A stretch of 64,000 nucleotides of DNA from CAVUCE01 sp963739985 (GTDB lineage: Bacteria > Bacteroidota > Ignavibacteria > Ignavibacteriales > Ignavibacteriaceae), in assembly GCA_963739985.1 (NCBI GenBank), contig CAVUCE010000003.1:1-64000 (forward strand). The letters are read 5' to 3'. This document shows, piece after piece, positions 17,909 through 26,593 of the stretch. Each line of letters opens with the position of its first letter. The stretch's first letter is position 1. A program made the translations under genes and the position numbers. Under the pieces are notes generated by a model that was not told the DNA's origin, did not search any database, and saw only the letters and a program-made list of their open reading frames with translations.

Positions 17909-20266
17909 TTATGCGTCTACCTTACTCTCGGTATAGTATTTTACCTTTTCGATAAATTCCTGGCTATCGATTGGCTTAGGAATATAATCTGTAGCACCTG
18001 CTTCAAGGCATTTTTCTCTATCACCCTTCATAGCAAATGCTGTGAGTGCGATAATAGGTGTTTCCTTATATTCCGGTAGTTGTCTGATTTTTTCAGTAGC
18101 TTCGAATCCGTTCATAACAGGCATTTGCATATCCATTAAAACGAGATCAAACTTCTGTTTTTTTACTTCATCCACAGCTTCAGCGCCATTTTCCACAACA
18201 ACAATTGACTCAAAATTATTTTTCTTTAATAATCTAGTTACAATAATTTGAGAGTGTTTATAATCTTCAACTAGGAGAATCTTAATAGTATCTTTTTGTT
18301 TTTCCACTTCTTCTTTCGGTGGTGGATCATCGTATCTATTAATCATTTGATTTATTGTATCCGATAGTTCTTCAATATTTGTACTGTTCTTTTGAAGTAA
18401 CTCGGTAAACATTCCATTAATTTTTTTCAGATCTTCTTGGTAATTTTCTTTCCCTGTGTATATAATTATCGGAAGTTTTGAAAAATTTGATTTCGATTTA
18501 ATTTGTTTGATCAAATCAAATCCGTTTAACTCTGGCATGTCAAGATCAATAATCGCCAAATCAAGATTCATCGCTTCAATCAAATTCATCACTTTTGATG
18601 AGTGAGATTCCGCTATTGCATTATAACCGGCTTGCTCAACTGCTTCTTTTACTAAATTCAAAGTAGGAACATCATCATCAACAATAAGTATATTCGAATC
18701 TTTCTTTAACTTATAACTAGTCAGAACTTCAACCAAATATTTATATTTTATGGGTTTAACAAAATACTCTACAGCTCCCATTAAAAAAGCTTTTTGTTGT
18801 TCGGCTTCAATAGAGCAGACAATCACAGGAGTATTTTTACTATTTTTATGTTCTCTAAACTTTTTTAATAATTCAAATCCGTTACCATCAGGTAAAACAA
18901 TATCCATCAATATTGATAAATAGACATCACTATCTACAGCTTTTAATGCTTGTTCACCTGAATTTACGATTGTCGGTTCATAACCCCACTTATGAAGATA
19001 ATTGCTTAATAATTTTGAAGTTGCATAATCATCCTCAACCACTAAAACTTTATTTTTATTTGCAGCCGGTTTGGGTAACGCGTTAATGCGATCTTCAATC
19101 ACGGAAATAGGTTCTGTTCCGATTACAAAATTATAAATTGTACCTTTACCAACAGAACTTGTTACCTCAATTACGCCGTTCTGTAATTCGATATATTTTT
19201 TAGCTAGAGTCAGTCCCAATCCGGTTGAAGTTCCAATCTTTGAATTGCCGAGATCTGATAAAGAAAACGGAGTAAATATTTCTTTTAGTTTATTTGATGA
19301 CAAACCAATGCTGGTATCAGAAATTTTGAAATTTATTTTGTGTGGACCGACAGGCGAAACAAGAATAGAAATTTTACCCTTTTCAGTCATCCTTAGAGCG
19401 TAAGTGATAATATTACCTAAAATGAATTTAATTTTACCGGCGTCCAGTTTTAGGGAAGAAGGCAAATCTTTATCATAGTTAACAATAAAATCTATTTTAT
19501 CTTTATCAATTTTATCGCTGAAAGAGGAAACGACTTCATCAACAATATTTTTAACATTTACTAATGTTAAACTATTTTTAGTCGTTCCGGAATCTATTTT
19601 AGCAATATCAACAAGATCATTTATAAGAGCAAGCAAATTGTAAGCGCTATCTTTCAGAGTAGCAACATATTCCTTTTGAGAAGCAGTTAGGTTGTCTTCA
19701 TTTAATAAAGAAGCGAATCCCATAATACTGTTTGTAGGAGTACGAAGTTCGTGTGCTATTGAAGTAACAATTTCTGCAGTTGTGGTAACTTTATCTCCTT
19801 TATTTCCTGTCCATAATTTTAACAAGTTTGAAAGTGCTTCACCAATAAGTTCAAGATTATCTTTATCAGTTTTTGAAAAAGGAGTTTTCTTTGCCAATTT
19901 TACTAAAAATCTTTCCGATTCAGAAATGTACAAATAAACACAACCTTCGTGCTGAACAAAGTCAGTAGTTTGAATTTGGCAACCTGAAGAAGTATTAAAT
20001 GTAATTCTGCTAGTACCGGATTTCAAAACTTCGCATGTGTCGCAGGAATATGTAACTTCTTTAGTGAATGATTTTTTTGCTTCACTGCTTTTGCCAAGAA
20101 CTGATAATTTATTACTTTCTCCGATTTTAAAAATAATAGTTCCTTGCAGTTCATATTCTGCTACTAAAAATTCGGAAAGGTTGTCGGCAAATTCGGGTGT
20201 GCCTTTAATTGCAGCACTTACAAGATTATTGTACTTGGTCAAGAAATCAATTTTTGAGCTTTGCAT
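17909..20266 (-). CDS. Hybrid histidine kinase with three receiver domains and a degenerate ATP site
   Basis: This 785-residue cytoplasmic protein has no membrane segment. Residues 1-150 form a GAF-like sensor with four cysteines (Cys75, Cys78, Cys96, Cys109) that could bind metal or sense redox state. HisKA has His172 in AHELRTP. The HATPase domain spans about 250-385, then come receivers at about 406-525, 533-650 and 660-780, each with the acidic pocket and a phosphoacceptor (LMDIVLPDG, IIDLDMPELNG, LMDMQMPVMNG). In the N box (GNIITYALRMT) the magnesium-binding second asparagine is Tyr289, and the G1 box reads DTSIG instead of DTGIG. ATP binding may be weak or absent, so it may work as a phosphatase or scaffold. 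A divergent neighbour carries the first receiver-cyclase. Confidence 0.9.
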   Translation of the reverse strand: MQSSKIDFLTKYNNLVSAAIKGTPEFADNLSEFLVAEYELQGTIIFKIGESNKLSVLGKSSEAKKSFTKEVTYSCDTCEVLKSGTSRITFNTSSGCQIQTTDFVQHEGCVYLYISESERFLVKLAKKTPFSKTDKDNLELIGEALSNLLKLWTGNKGDKVTTTAEIVTSIAHELRTPTNSIMGFASLLNEDNLTASQKEYVATLKDSAYNLLALINDLVDIAKIDSGTTKNSLTLVNVKNIVDEVVSSFSDKIDKDKIDFIVNYDKDLPSSLKLDAGKIKFILGNIITYALRMTEKGKISILVSPVGPHKINFKISDTSIGLSSNKLKEIFTPFSLSDLGNSKIGTSTGLGLTLAKKYIELQNGVIEVTSSVGKGTIYNFVIGTEPISVIEDRINALPKPAANKNKVLVVEDDYATSKLLSNYLHKWGYEPTIVNSGEQALKAVDSDVYLSILMDIVLPDGNGFELLKKFREHKNSKNTPVIVCSIEAEQQKAFLMGAVEYFVKPIKYKYLVEVLTSYKLKKDSNILIVDDDVPTLNLVKEAVEQAGYNAIAESHSSKVMNLIEAMNLDLAIIDLDMPELNGFDLIKQIKSKSNFSKLPIIIYTGKENYQEDLKKINGMFTELLQKNSTNIEELSDTINQMINRYDDPPPKEEVEKQKDTIKILLVEDYKHSQIIVTRLLKKNNFESIVVVENGAEAVDEVKKQKFDLVLMDMQMPVMNGFEATEKIRQLPEYKETPIIALTAFAMKGDREKCLEAGATDYIPKPIDSQEFIEKVKYYTESKVDA

Positions 20267-20585
20267 TAGTTCCCTAATCTTGGTAGTGAAATCGTAAAAT
20301 TGGTAAAATATTGTGCATAAATATAACTATTTAATATACAAAAGAAAAAGATAAGTATTTATGCTAACAACCTCACAAATCACCTCATAAGGCTGTGGTT
20401 TTGTATAATAAAAATATTTTAGACCTTAAAATAAAATAATAAATCTTTTTCCAAAATCTGAAAAATATATAGAGAAAAATACAATAATTATTATATTTAA
20501 TTTAGAAAATAATATAAAACTTAAGAATTTCAGTTCGAAGCAAAATTTATGAAGAAACTTATGCTGCCGGGTATGGGGAACATTA
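20267..20585. other. Divergent promoter region
   Basis: This very AT-rich spacer between the hybrid kinase (minus) and the first receiver-cyclase (plus) has no open frame or clear hairpin. It should hold promoters for both directions. GGTATGGGGAACATT before 20586 is only a weak ribosome site. Confidence 0.5.
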
Positions 20586-21632
20586 ATGACAAATGCTAAT
20601 ATTCTTATTGCTGAAGATGAAAATATTATAGCAAAAGATATTTCTAAAACATTGGAGCGTTTAGGTTATAATGTAATCGGAACTTGCAGAAGCGGAAATG
20701 AAATAATTTCTAAAACCGGAGAACTAAAACCAGATTTAGTTTTAATGGATATAATGCTTGCCGGTGAAATGACCGGGATTGAAGCTGCACAACATATCTT
20801 ATCCATATATCAAATACCTGTAATTTATTTAACTGCTTTAGCGGACGAGGAAACTTTAAATAAAGCTAAAATAACCGAGCCCTTTGGTTATATAATAAAA
20901 CCTTTCGATAAGCAAACATTAAATACCTCGATAGAAATGGCACTTTATAAACATAAAATGAATTTCAAATTAAGACAAAGAACGCTCGAGTTAGAAGAAG
21001 AACGTGAAAAGTCCAATACACTTCTACTTAATTTATTTCCGGCTGAACTTGTAAAAGAACTAAAAGAAAAAGGCTCAATTGCTCCCAGAGAATATTCAAA
21101 AGCAACGATGCTATTTACTGATTTTCAAGATTTTACTTCAATAGCCTCAAAAATTTCTCCAACAGAATTAGTGGAAGAACTTACAGATATATTTGAAAAC
21201 TTTGATTCAATAATAGAGAAGCATAAAATTGAAAAATTGAAAACTATGGGCGATTCGTATATTGTTGTCGGTGGTATCCCGGAACAGAAAGAAACTCATG
21301 CCCACGATGTTGTAGAAGCTTCAATTGAAATGTTTGAATATCTGGATGAAAGAAACAAAAGCTCAGATTTCAATTGGATTATGCGTGCCGGAATTCATAC
21401 CGGAAAGGTTATTGCCGGAGTTGTTGGCAAGAATAAATTAACTTATGATGTCTGGGGAAATACTGTAAATATAGCCAGCCAGATGGAAAAACTTAGTCAA
21501 CCCGGTAAAATTCATATTACGTCTGAAACTTATAATCTTGTTAAAAAGGATTTTAACTGTGAGAGTAAAGGTGAAATTTTGATACCGGGGAATGGTTCAT
21601 TAGAAAGCTATTTTATAACTAGAAAAACCTGA
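20586..21632 (+). CDS. Receiver-adenylate cyclase, C1-like paralogue
   Basis: This 348-residue protein has a receiver (1-120) with phosphoacceptor Asp55 and Lys105, a coiled-coil linker (about 125-150) and a class III cyclase domain (about 170-345). Both metal-binding aspartates are present (Asp179 in FTDFQDF, Asp223 in MGDSY). The adenine-specifying pair Lys219 and Asp288 and the transition-state Asn295 are also present. The transition-state arginine four residues later is Gln299, so a homodimer should be poorly active. A second receiver-cyclase 28 bases downstream has the opposite defect. By established cyclase structure, a heterodimer would combine this metal site with the partner's Asn/Arg. 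It is probably a cytoplasmic cAMP-producing output of a two-component system. Confidence 0.92.
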   Translation: MTNANILIAEDENIIAKDISKTLERLGYNVIGTCRSGNEIISKTGELKPDLVLMDIMLAGEMTGIEAAQHILSIYQIPVIYLTALADEETLNKAKITEPFGYIIKPFDKQTLNTSIEMALYKHKMNFKLRQRTLELEEEREKSNTLLLNLFPAELVKELKEKGSIAPREYSKATMLFTDFQDFTSIASKISPTELVEELTDIFENFDSIIEKHKIEKLKTMGDSYIVVGGIPEQKETHAHDVVEASIEMFEYLDERNKSSDFNWIMRAGIHTGKVIAGVVGKNKLTYDVWGNTVNIASQMEKLSQPGKIHITSETYNLVKKDFNCESKGEILIPGNGSLESYFITRKT

Positions 21633-21660
21633 ATAAATTAAGAAAGTAATCCATTAAAAG

Positions 21661-22719
21661 ATGAGTGAGACTAAAACTAAAATTTCAATTGTTGAAGATG
21701 AAAATATTATAGCTAAAGATATTAAGCGAACTGTTGAAAAATTAGGTTACGAGGTTACAGGCATTTTTTCAAAAGGTGAAGAAGTGCTGCTGCATCTAAA
21801 TGAATTTCAACCCGACCTGGTTTTAATGGATATTATGCTTAAAGGTGAATTGAGCGGAATTGAAACAGCAAAAAAAGTATATGACAAATATAAAATTCCT
21901 ATAGTTTACTTAACTGCACTCACCGATGAAGAGACTTTACAGAAGGCAAAAATAACAGAACCATTTGGCTTCCTTTTAAAACCATTTGATCAAAGGGAAT
22001 TGCATACTGCTATCGAAATTGCGCTATATAAGCATAAAATGGAAATGGACCTGAAACGAAGAACATTAGAACTTGAGGAAGAAAAGAAAAAAACAGACGA
22101 ACTTTTACACCACATCTTACCTTCCGGAATAGTTAAAGAACTCCGGATAAAGGGTGAGATTATCCCTCGACATCATGAGAATGTGTCTATTATGTTTACC
22201 GAATTTCATGAGTATTCACAAATATCATCCAATTTGGCGCCAGATGATTTGGTTAACGAGCTTAACGAGATCTTTGTTAAATTCGATGATATCATGGATG
22301 AATTCGGATTGGAGAAATTAAAAACTATTGGTGATATTTACATGGTTGCGGGCGGACTTCCGGAAAAAAATAAAAATCATGCTGTTGTTGTAATTGATGC
22401 GGCTTTAGAAATGCATGAATTTTTATTAAGGAGAAATAAAATATCTAAAATAAAATGGCAGATGAGAACCGGTGTTAATTCCGGTCCTGTGGTGGCAGGA
22501 ATAGTAGGCACAAATAAGTTCACCTACGATGTTTGGGGAGATACGGTAAACATAGCAAGTCGTATGGAAACGAATTCACTTCCAGGTAGAATAAATATCT
22601 CAAGCTATACTTATGAATTGATTAAAGATTCTTTTATCTGCGAGTATCGCGGCAAACTAAATGCAAAAGGAAAAGGGGAGATAGATATGTATTTTGTGGA
22701 TGGCAAAAAAGAAGCGTGA
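21661..22719 (+). CDS. Receiver-adenylate cyclase, C2-like paralogue
   Basis: The 352-residue protein has the same layout as its upstream neighbour: receiver (Asp57, Lys at LLKPFD), coiled coil and class III cyclase domain. Here Lys221, Asp225, Asp290, Asn297 and Arg301 (NIASRME) are all kept, but the first metal-binding aspartate is Glu181 (FTEFHEY). Its own metal site is therefore altered while its transition-state side is complete, the reverse of the upstream copy. The tandem arrangement and clear similarity show a local duplication followed by complementary loss. It could be the non-metal half of an obligate heterodimer, or a weak homodimer that uses glutamate for the metal. Confidence 0.92.
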   Translation: MSETKTKISIVEDENIIAKDIKRTVEKLGYEVTGIFSKGEEVLLHLNEFQPDLVLMDIMLKGELSGIETAKKVYDKYKIPIVYLTALTDEETLQKAKITEPFGFLLKPFDQRELHTAIEIALYKHKMEMDLKRRTLELEEEKKKTDELLHHILPSGIVKELRIKGEIIPRHHENVSIMFTEFHEYSQISSNLAPDDLVNELNEIFVKFDDIMDEFGLEKLKTIGDIYMVAGGLPEKNKNHAVVVIDAALEMHEFLLRRNKISKIKWQMRTGVNSGPVVAGIVGTNKFTYDVWGDTVNIASRMETNSLPGRINISSYTYELIKDSFICEYRGKLNAKGKGEIDMYFVDGKKEA

Positions 22720-22737
22720 TCCTTTAGTGTAATCCCT

Positions 22738-24753
22738 TCAATACTTAAAATCCAACTGTAGGTTTAAAGAATTATCCATATTTCCATAAATTGTTGAATA
22801 TCCTGAACCTAATTCTTTAACTCCCGGTTTTTCCGTTTCAGCATACTTTAAAGAAATATTTACCATATTAAATAATCTATATCTTATTAAAAAGTACCAT
22901 CGAATTCCTTGACCGAACAAAGCAACATTTTTAAAAATTCCCACTAAATCATTTTCATATTCATATACCGCGGAGTTAAATGAATCGGTTTTGTAGAACA
23001 TTATTCTTCCGTAAACACTTAATAATTTGCTTATATGAACCCGCATTTCTTGAAAAAATAAAATACCGTTTTCATTTGATGAGTTTTGAGCAAGGAAGTA
23101 ATGGTTGTATTCAAATCGTTCTCTTAAACGTAGGTTTTTTGAAACTTCATATAGTAAATCAAAACGGTAATTTTGTTTAATTCTATTCGAAATTAGTTTA
23201 GAAATTGAGGTAGTAACTCCAACTTGTTTTTTCTCGTACTTAGCTCGCAATTGCGTTTCAATTCTTCTAAACGGATGTGTAGTGAAGTTTAACATAAATT
23301 CGTAACCCCTTCCCGGCAAGGGCAAATTATATGACGCGTAAGGAAATCTAAACTGATCATAATAAAAGTTAATTTTCCCCACTGGTAACCGAAATTTTAT
23401 ACCGTTATAAATCCCAAATTCATTCTGTGTGCTTCCTGATCTTTCTCCAAATCCGAATCCATGTAGGTTTGTAAAGTTCCTTGGATAACTTCTTATTGAG
23501 AGAGCATAAGTGAATCTTTTATTAAGTTTTAAAACTAAATTATTTATAGAAGCCACTGATATTCCATTATAACTAAACTCTCCCGAAAAATTAAATTTAT
23601 CTATATAAGCATCGTAGTAACCCGAATAGTAATTAAATTTGCTCCCACTCAAAGCATAATTTGATTTTGGAAAAAATTGGTGATTAAAACGCGAATTATA
23701 AAAAGTAAAGCCTACTTTAAAATTATCATTCGCATTAAATTCTAAATTTGTACCATACATTATTTCGCTTACTGAATTTTTATATGCAATTTCGTTTGTT
23801 GTTCTGTGATATCCGGTTAAAGGCGTTGAGAGAATTAGCCCCGAAACAGAATCGATATGTGCATCTAAATAATTTCTCGAATAAAATAATGATAATCTGA
23901 AATGATCGATAGCAAGCGAAGTTGCAACTCCGCGAAAATAATTATTCTCAGTGCTGCTTGTGTATGGTTTTATAAATCGTTCTTTTTTCTTCAACGTGTA
24001 GGTTGCATCGGCCCCTTTTGAAAAACCGTACGGACTCCAAAAAGTTAAACCTTGTCCAAATTGAAGTAAATAGTCTCCAACTAAAAATTGTCTCATTATA
24101 CCTAAATCTTCGCCATATATATGTCCGGATTGAAAATCGTTAAATTGTTTTTCGCCTGCATCTTTTTCGGTAGTAAATCCGAATTCGAAATTATCGTGGT
24201 AATGAAATAAAACTCTATTATATAATTTATAAGCAGAGCCGGAAAATTTATTATTGATAAACCCTTTTCGGGATTGTAAGTTTTTAATTACTCTAGCTCT
24301 ATAGTTAACATCAATGTTACTAAAAAAGTTTTGATTGTATTGTCCCTTTTCGTTTTTTAATTTCGATTGGGTTTTAGATACTTTTACAAAAGGTATTATC
24401 TGCTTAGTTTTTATCGTAGGAATTTCAGAAATTGAATATAGTTCATTTTTTGAAAAATAATATCCATACTTTTTTCTATGTTCAATGATAATTTTTGCGT
24501 ATTGATGATTAACAGTAGGGATTTGTTCCAATTCAGAAATGTCTGCTTTATTTAAATCAACCGGATTGTTAATGTACTCTTCAAATATTTGATAAAGCGA
24601 AGAATTATCCGATTCAGAAGATGTATTATTCAAAATTTGTTCAAGTATATTCTCAGTTTCAGTGTATGATGAATCTGATTGAGCCAAACATCGCGCAGTT
24701 ATAAAAATTATAATAAATACGGTAAAGATTATTTTGAAATATTTACTGTTCAA
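22738..24753 (-). CDS. Outer-membrane protein with N-terminal helix-hairpin-helix region
   Basis: This 671-residue protein has a signal peptide (about 1-25, ending CLAQ). A ComEA-like helix-hairpin-helix pair follows (about 55-125: LNKADISELEQIPTV, YSISEIPTIKTKQI), then roughly 500 residues of alternating strands rich in Tyr, Phe, Asn and Arg, ending in the barrel-like LNLQLDFKY. The combination is a recurrent Bacteroidota/Ignavibacteria outer-membrane type whose function is not established. It lies 10 bases downstream of the PorV-like gene on the same strand and opposite to porD, so a role around type IX secretion or surface assembly is plausible but unproven. Confidence 0.75.
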   Translation of the reverse strand: MNSKYFKIIFTVFIIIFITARCLAQSDSSYTETENILEQILNNTSSESDNSSLYQIFEEYINNPVDLNKADISELEQIPTVNHQYAKIIIEHRKKYGYYFSKNELYSISEIPTIKTKQIIPFVKVSKTQSKLKNEKGQYNQNFFSNIDVNYRARVIKNLQSRKGFINNKFSGSAYKLYNRVLFHYHDNFEFGFTTEKDAGEKQFNDFQSGHIYGEDLGIMRQFLVGDYLLQFGQGLTFWSPYGFSKGADATYTLKKKERFIKPYTSSTENNYFRGVATSLAIDHFRLSLFYSRNYLDAHIDSVSGLILSTPLTGYHRTTNEIAYKNSVSEIMYGTNLEFNANDNFKVGFTFYNSRFNHQFFPKSNYALSGSKFNYYSGYYDAYIDKFNFSGEFSYNGISVASINNLVLKLNKRFTYALSIRSYPRNFTNLHGFGFGERSGSTQNEFGIYNGIKFRLPVGKINFYYDQFRFPYASYNLPLPGRGYEFMLNFTTHPFRRIETQLRAKYEKKQVGVTTSISKLISNRIKQNYRFDLLYEVSKNLRLRERFEYNHYFLAQNSSNENGILFFQEMRVHISKLLSVYGRIMFYKTDSFNSAVYEYENDLVGIFKNVALFGQGIRWYFLIRYRLFNMVNISLKYAETEKPGVKELGSGYSTIYGNMDNSLNLQLDFKY

Positions 24754-24763
24754 TAGATCTCTT

Positions 24764-25618
24764 TTAATTAAGGATGATATTTCTTTCTATACTTTTTCTT
24801 CTGTTTGTGTTACCTGAGAAGTTTATTATTAAACCAAATTGGTGTGTTAAACCTAAAACTTGATGAGTATAAATTGCGTAATCAAAACTAAAGATTGAAT
24901 AATTTATTCCAATGCCGGCAGAGAATTTTGATGGTTCATTTGAAAAGCCGGTTCTGACTACAATATTATCGATTATATAATACTCAATGCCAAATGAAAA
25001 TGAAGGATTGTATAAAACATCTTTCTCGATCGCTGCACTTATAGAAGCATCCTCTAAAATATCAAAACTAAACCCTGTACTTAACACAGTTGGAATTTGA
25101 TCTTTATAACCGGAATAACTTCCTCTATTGATATTTTTAATATCAAATCCCCAGCGCAATTTATTAGAGATGTAAGCTAACCCGCCTAGATCAAAAGAAA
25201 AAGAACTTGTATTCCCATAATTTTTTATAGAAATAGTATGATAGTTTAGAGTTATACCTGCAAAAAATCTTTTGTTATATTTAAGCGAATAGGCAATTGA
25301 TATTTTATTTTCACGATAAAGTTTGAATCCGTAAGTCATCATTCCGGCTGAAAGATTGCCAAAACCAAAAGGTTGGTTGTAAGCTGCAAACGCATTTGAT
25401 AATTCCGATAAACCAAATGGAGCAGGGGAATAAAATAATCCGGCTTCCTTCCAATTTATTTGAGCTAAACCAGCTGGATTTTCATATAAAGCAAAAACAT
25501 CATCGGATAAAGCTACACCGGAATTTGCCATAGAATTTTGCTTTGCGCCTGGAATTAGCTGCGAAAATGCTAAAATATTGCATGAAACAAAAATTAAAAC
25601 TGCGAGTAAAAATTTCAT
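24764..25618 (-). CDS. PorV/PorQ-like outer-membrane beta-barrel protein
   Basis: This 284-residue protein has a signal peptide (about 1-19, ILAFSQ) and the family-typical start of the mature part, ANSGVALSDDVFALYENPAGLAQ, where the NPAGL motif is shared by FadL/PorV/PorQ-type barrels. The remaining sequence alternates strands to a final FGLIINF. PorV and PorQ are outer-membrane partners of the type IX secretion system. The gene is immediately upstream of the HHH-barrel gene and divergent from the PorD gene, which supports a secretion role; a generic outer-membrane transport role is the alternative. Confidence 0.75.
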   Translation of the reverse strand: MKFLLAVLIFVSCNILAFSQLIPGAKQNSMANSGVALSDDVFALYENPAGLAQINWKEAGLFYSPAPFGLSELSNAFAAYNQPFGFGNLSAGMMTYGFKLYRENKISIAYSLKYNKRFFAGITLNYHTISIKNYGNTSSFSFDLGGLAYISNKLRWGFDIKNINRGSYSGYKDQIPTVLSTGFSFDILEDASISAAIEKDVLYNPSFSFGIEYYIIDNIVVRTGFSNEPSKFSAGIGINYSIFSFDYAIYTHQVLGLTHQFGLIINFSGNTNRRKSIERNIILN

Positions 25619-25705
25619 ATTATTTGGGCATTATTATCTTTATTGTTAGATAATATTGAAATTCATATATTAAATCAACTATTTTAAGAAGTTAAAGGAT
25701 GAAAG

Positions 25706-26593
25706 ATGAAATTCTTGTTTGTTCTCATTTTTGCATTTAGTACTATAATATTCCCACAGGAATTGAATTGTACAATTTCTTTAAACATGGATAATCTTTC
25801 CAGCGCTCAAAAAGATTTGTTATCCGATTTTCAGCAAGCAATTTCCGATTACATGAATAAAACTAACTTTACCGATGATGATTGGCAAGGCGGGAAGATT
25901 AATTGTGCCATGAGTATCTTTATCCTTAGCGCTTCAAATGATATTAATTTCACAGCTCAGGCTGTGGTTACAAGTCAGCGGCCAATATATCAGTCTGATA
26001 AAAATTCTCTTATGTTGAGTATTAATGACAGTAAATGGTCATTTAAATATCAAAAAGGCCAGGGTATATATTCAAATCAATCTTCATTTGATCCTTTAAG
26101 TAGTTTTTTAGATTACTACGCAAATATTATTATTGGATTCGATATGGACTCTTGGGTAGAACTTGGTGGAACTCCTTATTTTAATAAAGCTATAAATATT
26201 GTAAATCTTGGTGCAGGATCTTCGTTTTCAAGCGGTTGGACCAGAGTAACCGGTGGCTACAATAGAGCGGGACTTGTAGAAAACCTCTTAAATGATAAAT
26301 ACCGTCCTTTTAGAGAAGCATTCTATCAATATTACTATGGAATTGATTATTATCAAAAGAATAAGAAAATTGGCCAGGAAAAAATTGTTCACATGATTAA
26401 AACAGTGGACGATATGCGCGATAAAATTGATTTTAGCAGTGTTTTACTTAGAACTTTTTTTGATGCAAAAAGCGGAGAGATTGCCGAATATTTAAAAGAT
26501 TATCCTGATAAATCAATATTCCAAACATTAAAACAAGTTGATCCATCCCATGCTTCAAAATATGATGCAGCAATGACGGGTTCACTTAATTAG
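25706..26593 (+). CDS. porD: PorD-like protein (DUF4835), type IX secretion associated
   Basis: This 295-residue secreted or periplasmic protein has a signal peptide (about 1-17) and a mature start ELNCTISLN that matches DUF4835. Also family-like are the phrases DWQGGKINC (the second conserved cysteine), the ANIIIGFDMDSW strand, the GTPYFNKA region and the YYYGIDYY helix. PorD was identified in Porphyromonas gingivalis as needed for type IX secretion; its molecular role is unclear. The ribosome site AAAGGATG precedes the ATG. The last 12 bases overlap the convergent HEAT-cyclophilin gene. Family recognition is strong; the symbol follows the family name. Confidence 0.85.
   Translation: MKFLFVLIFAFSTIIFPQELNCTISLNMDNLSSAQKDLLSDFQQAISDYMNKTNFTDDDWQGGKINCAMSIFILSASNDINFTAQAVVTSQRPIYQSDKNSLMLSINDSKWSFKYQKGQGIYSNQSSFDPLSSFLDYYANIIIGFDMDSWVELGGTPYFNKAINIVNLGAGSSFSSGWTRVTGGYNRAGLVENLLNDKYRPFREAFYQYYYGIDYYQKNKKIGQEKIVHMIKTVDDMRDKIDFSSVLLRTFFDAKSGEIAEYLKDYPDKSIFQTLKQVDPSHASKYDAAMTGSLN

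Noticed and set aside
20586..22719. Guanylate cyclase assignment for the two cyclases
   Set aside because: The purine-specifying positions are Lys and Asp in both, the adenylate cyclase pair, not Glu and Cys/Ser.
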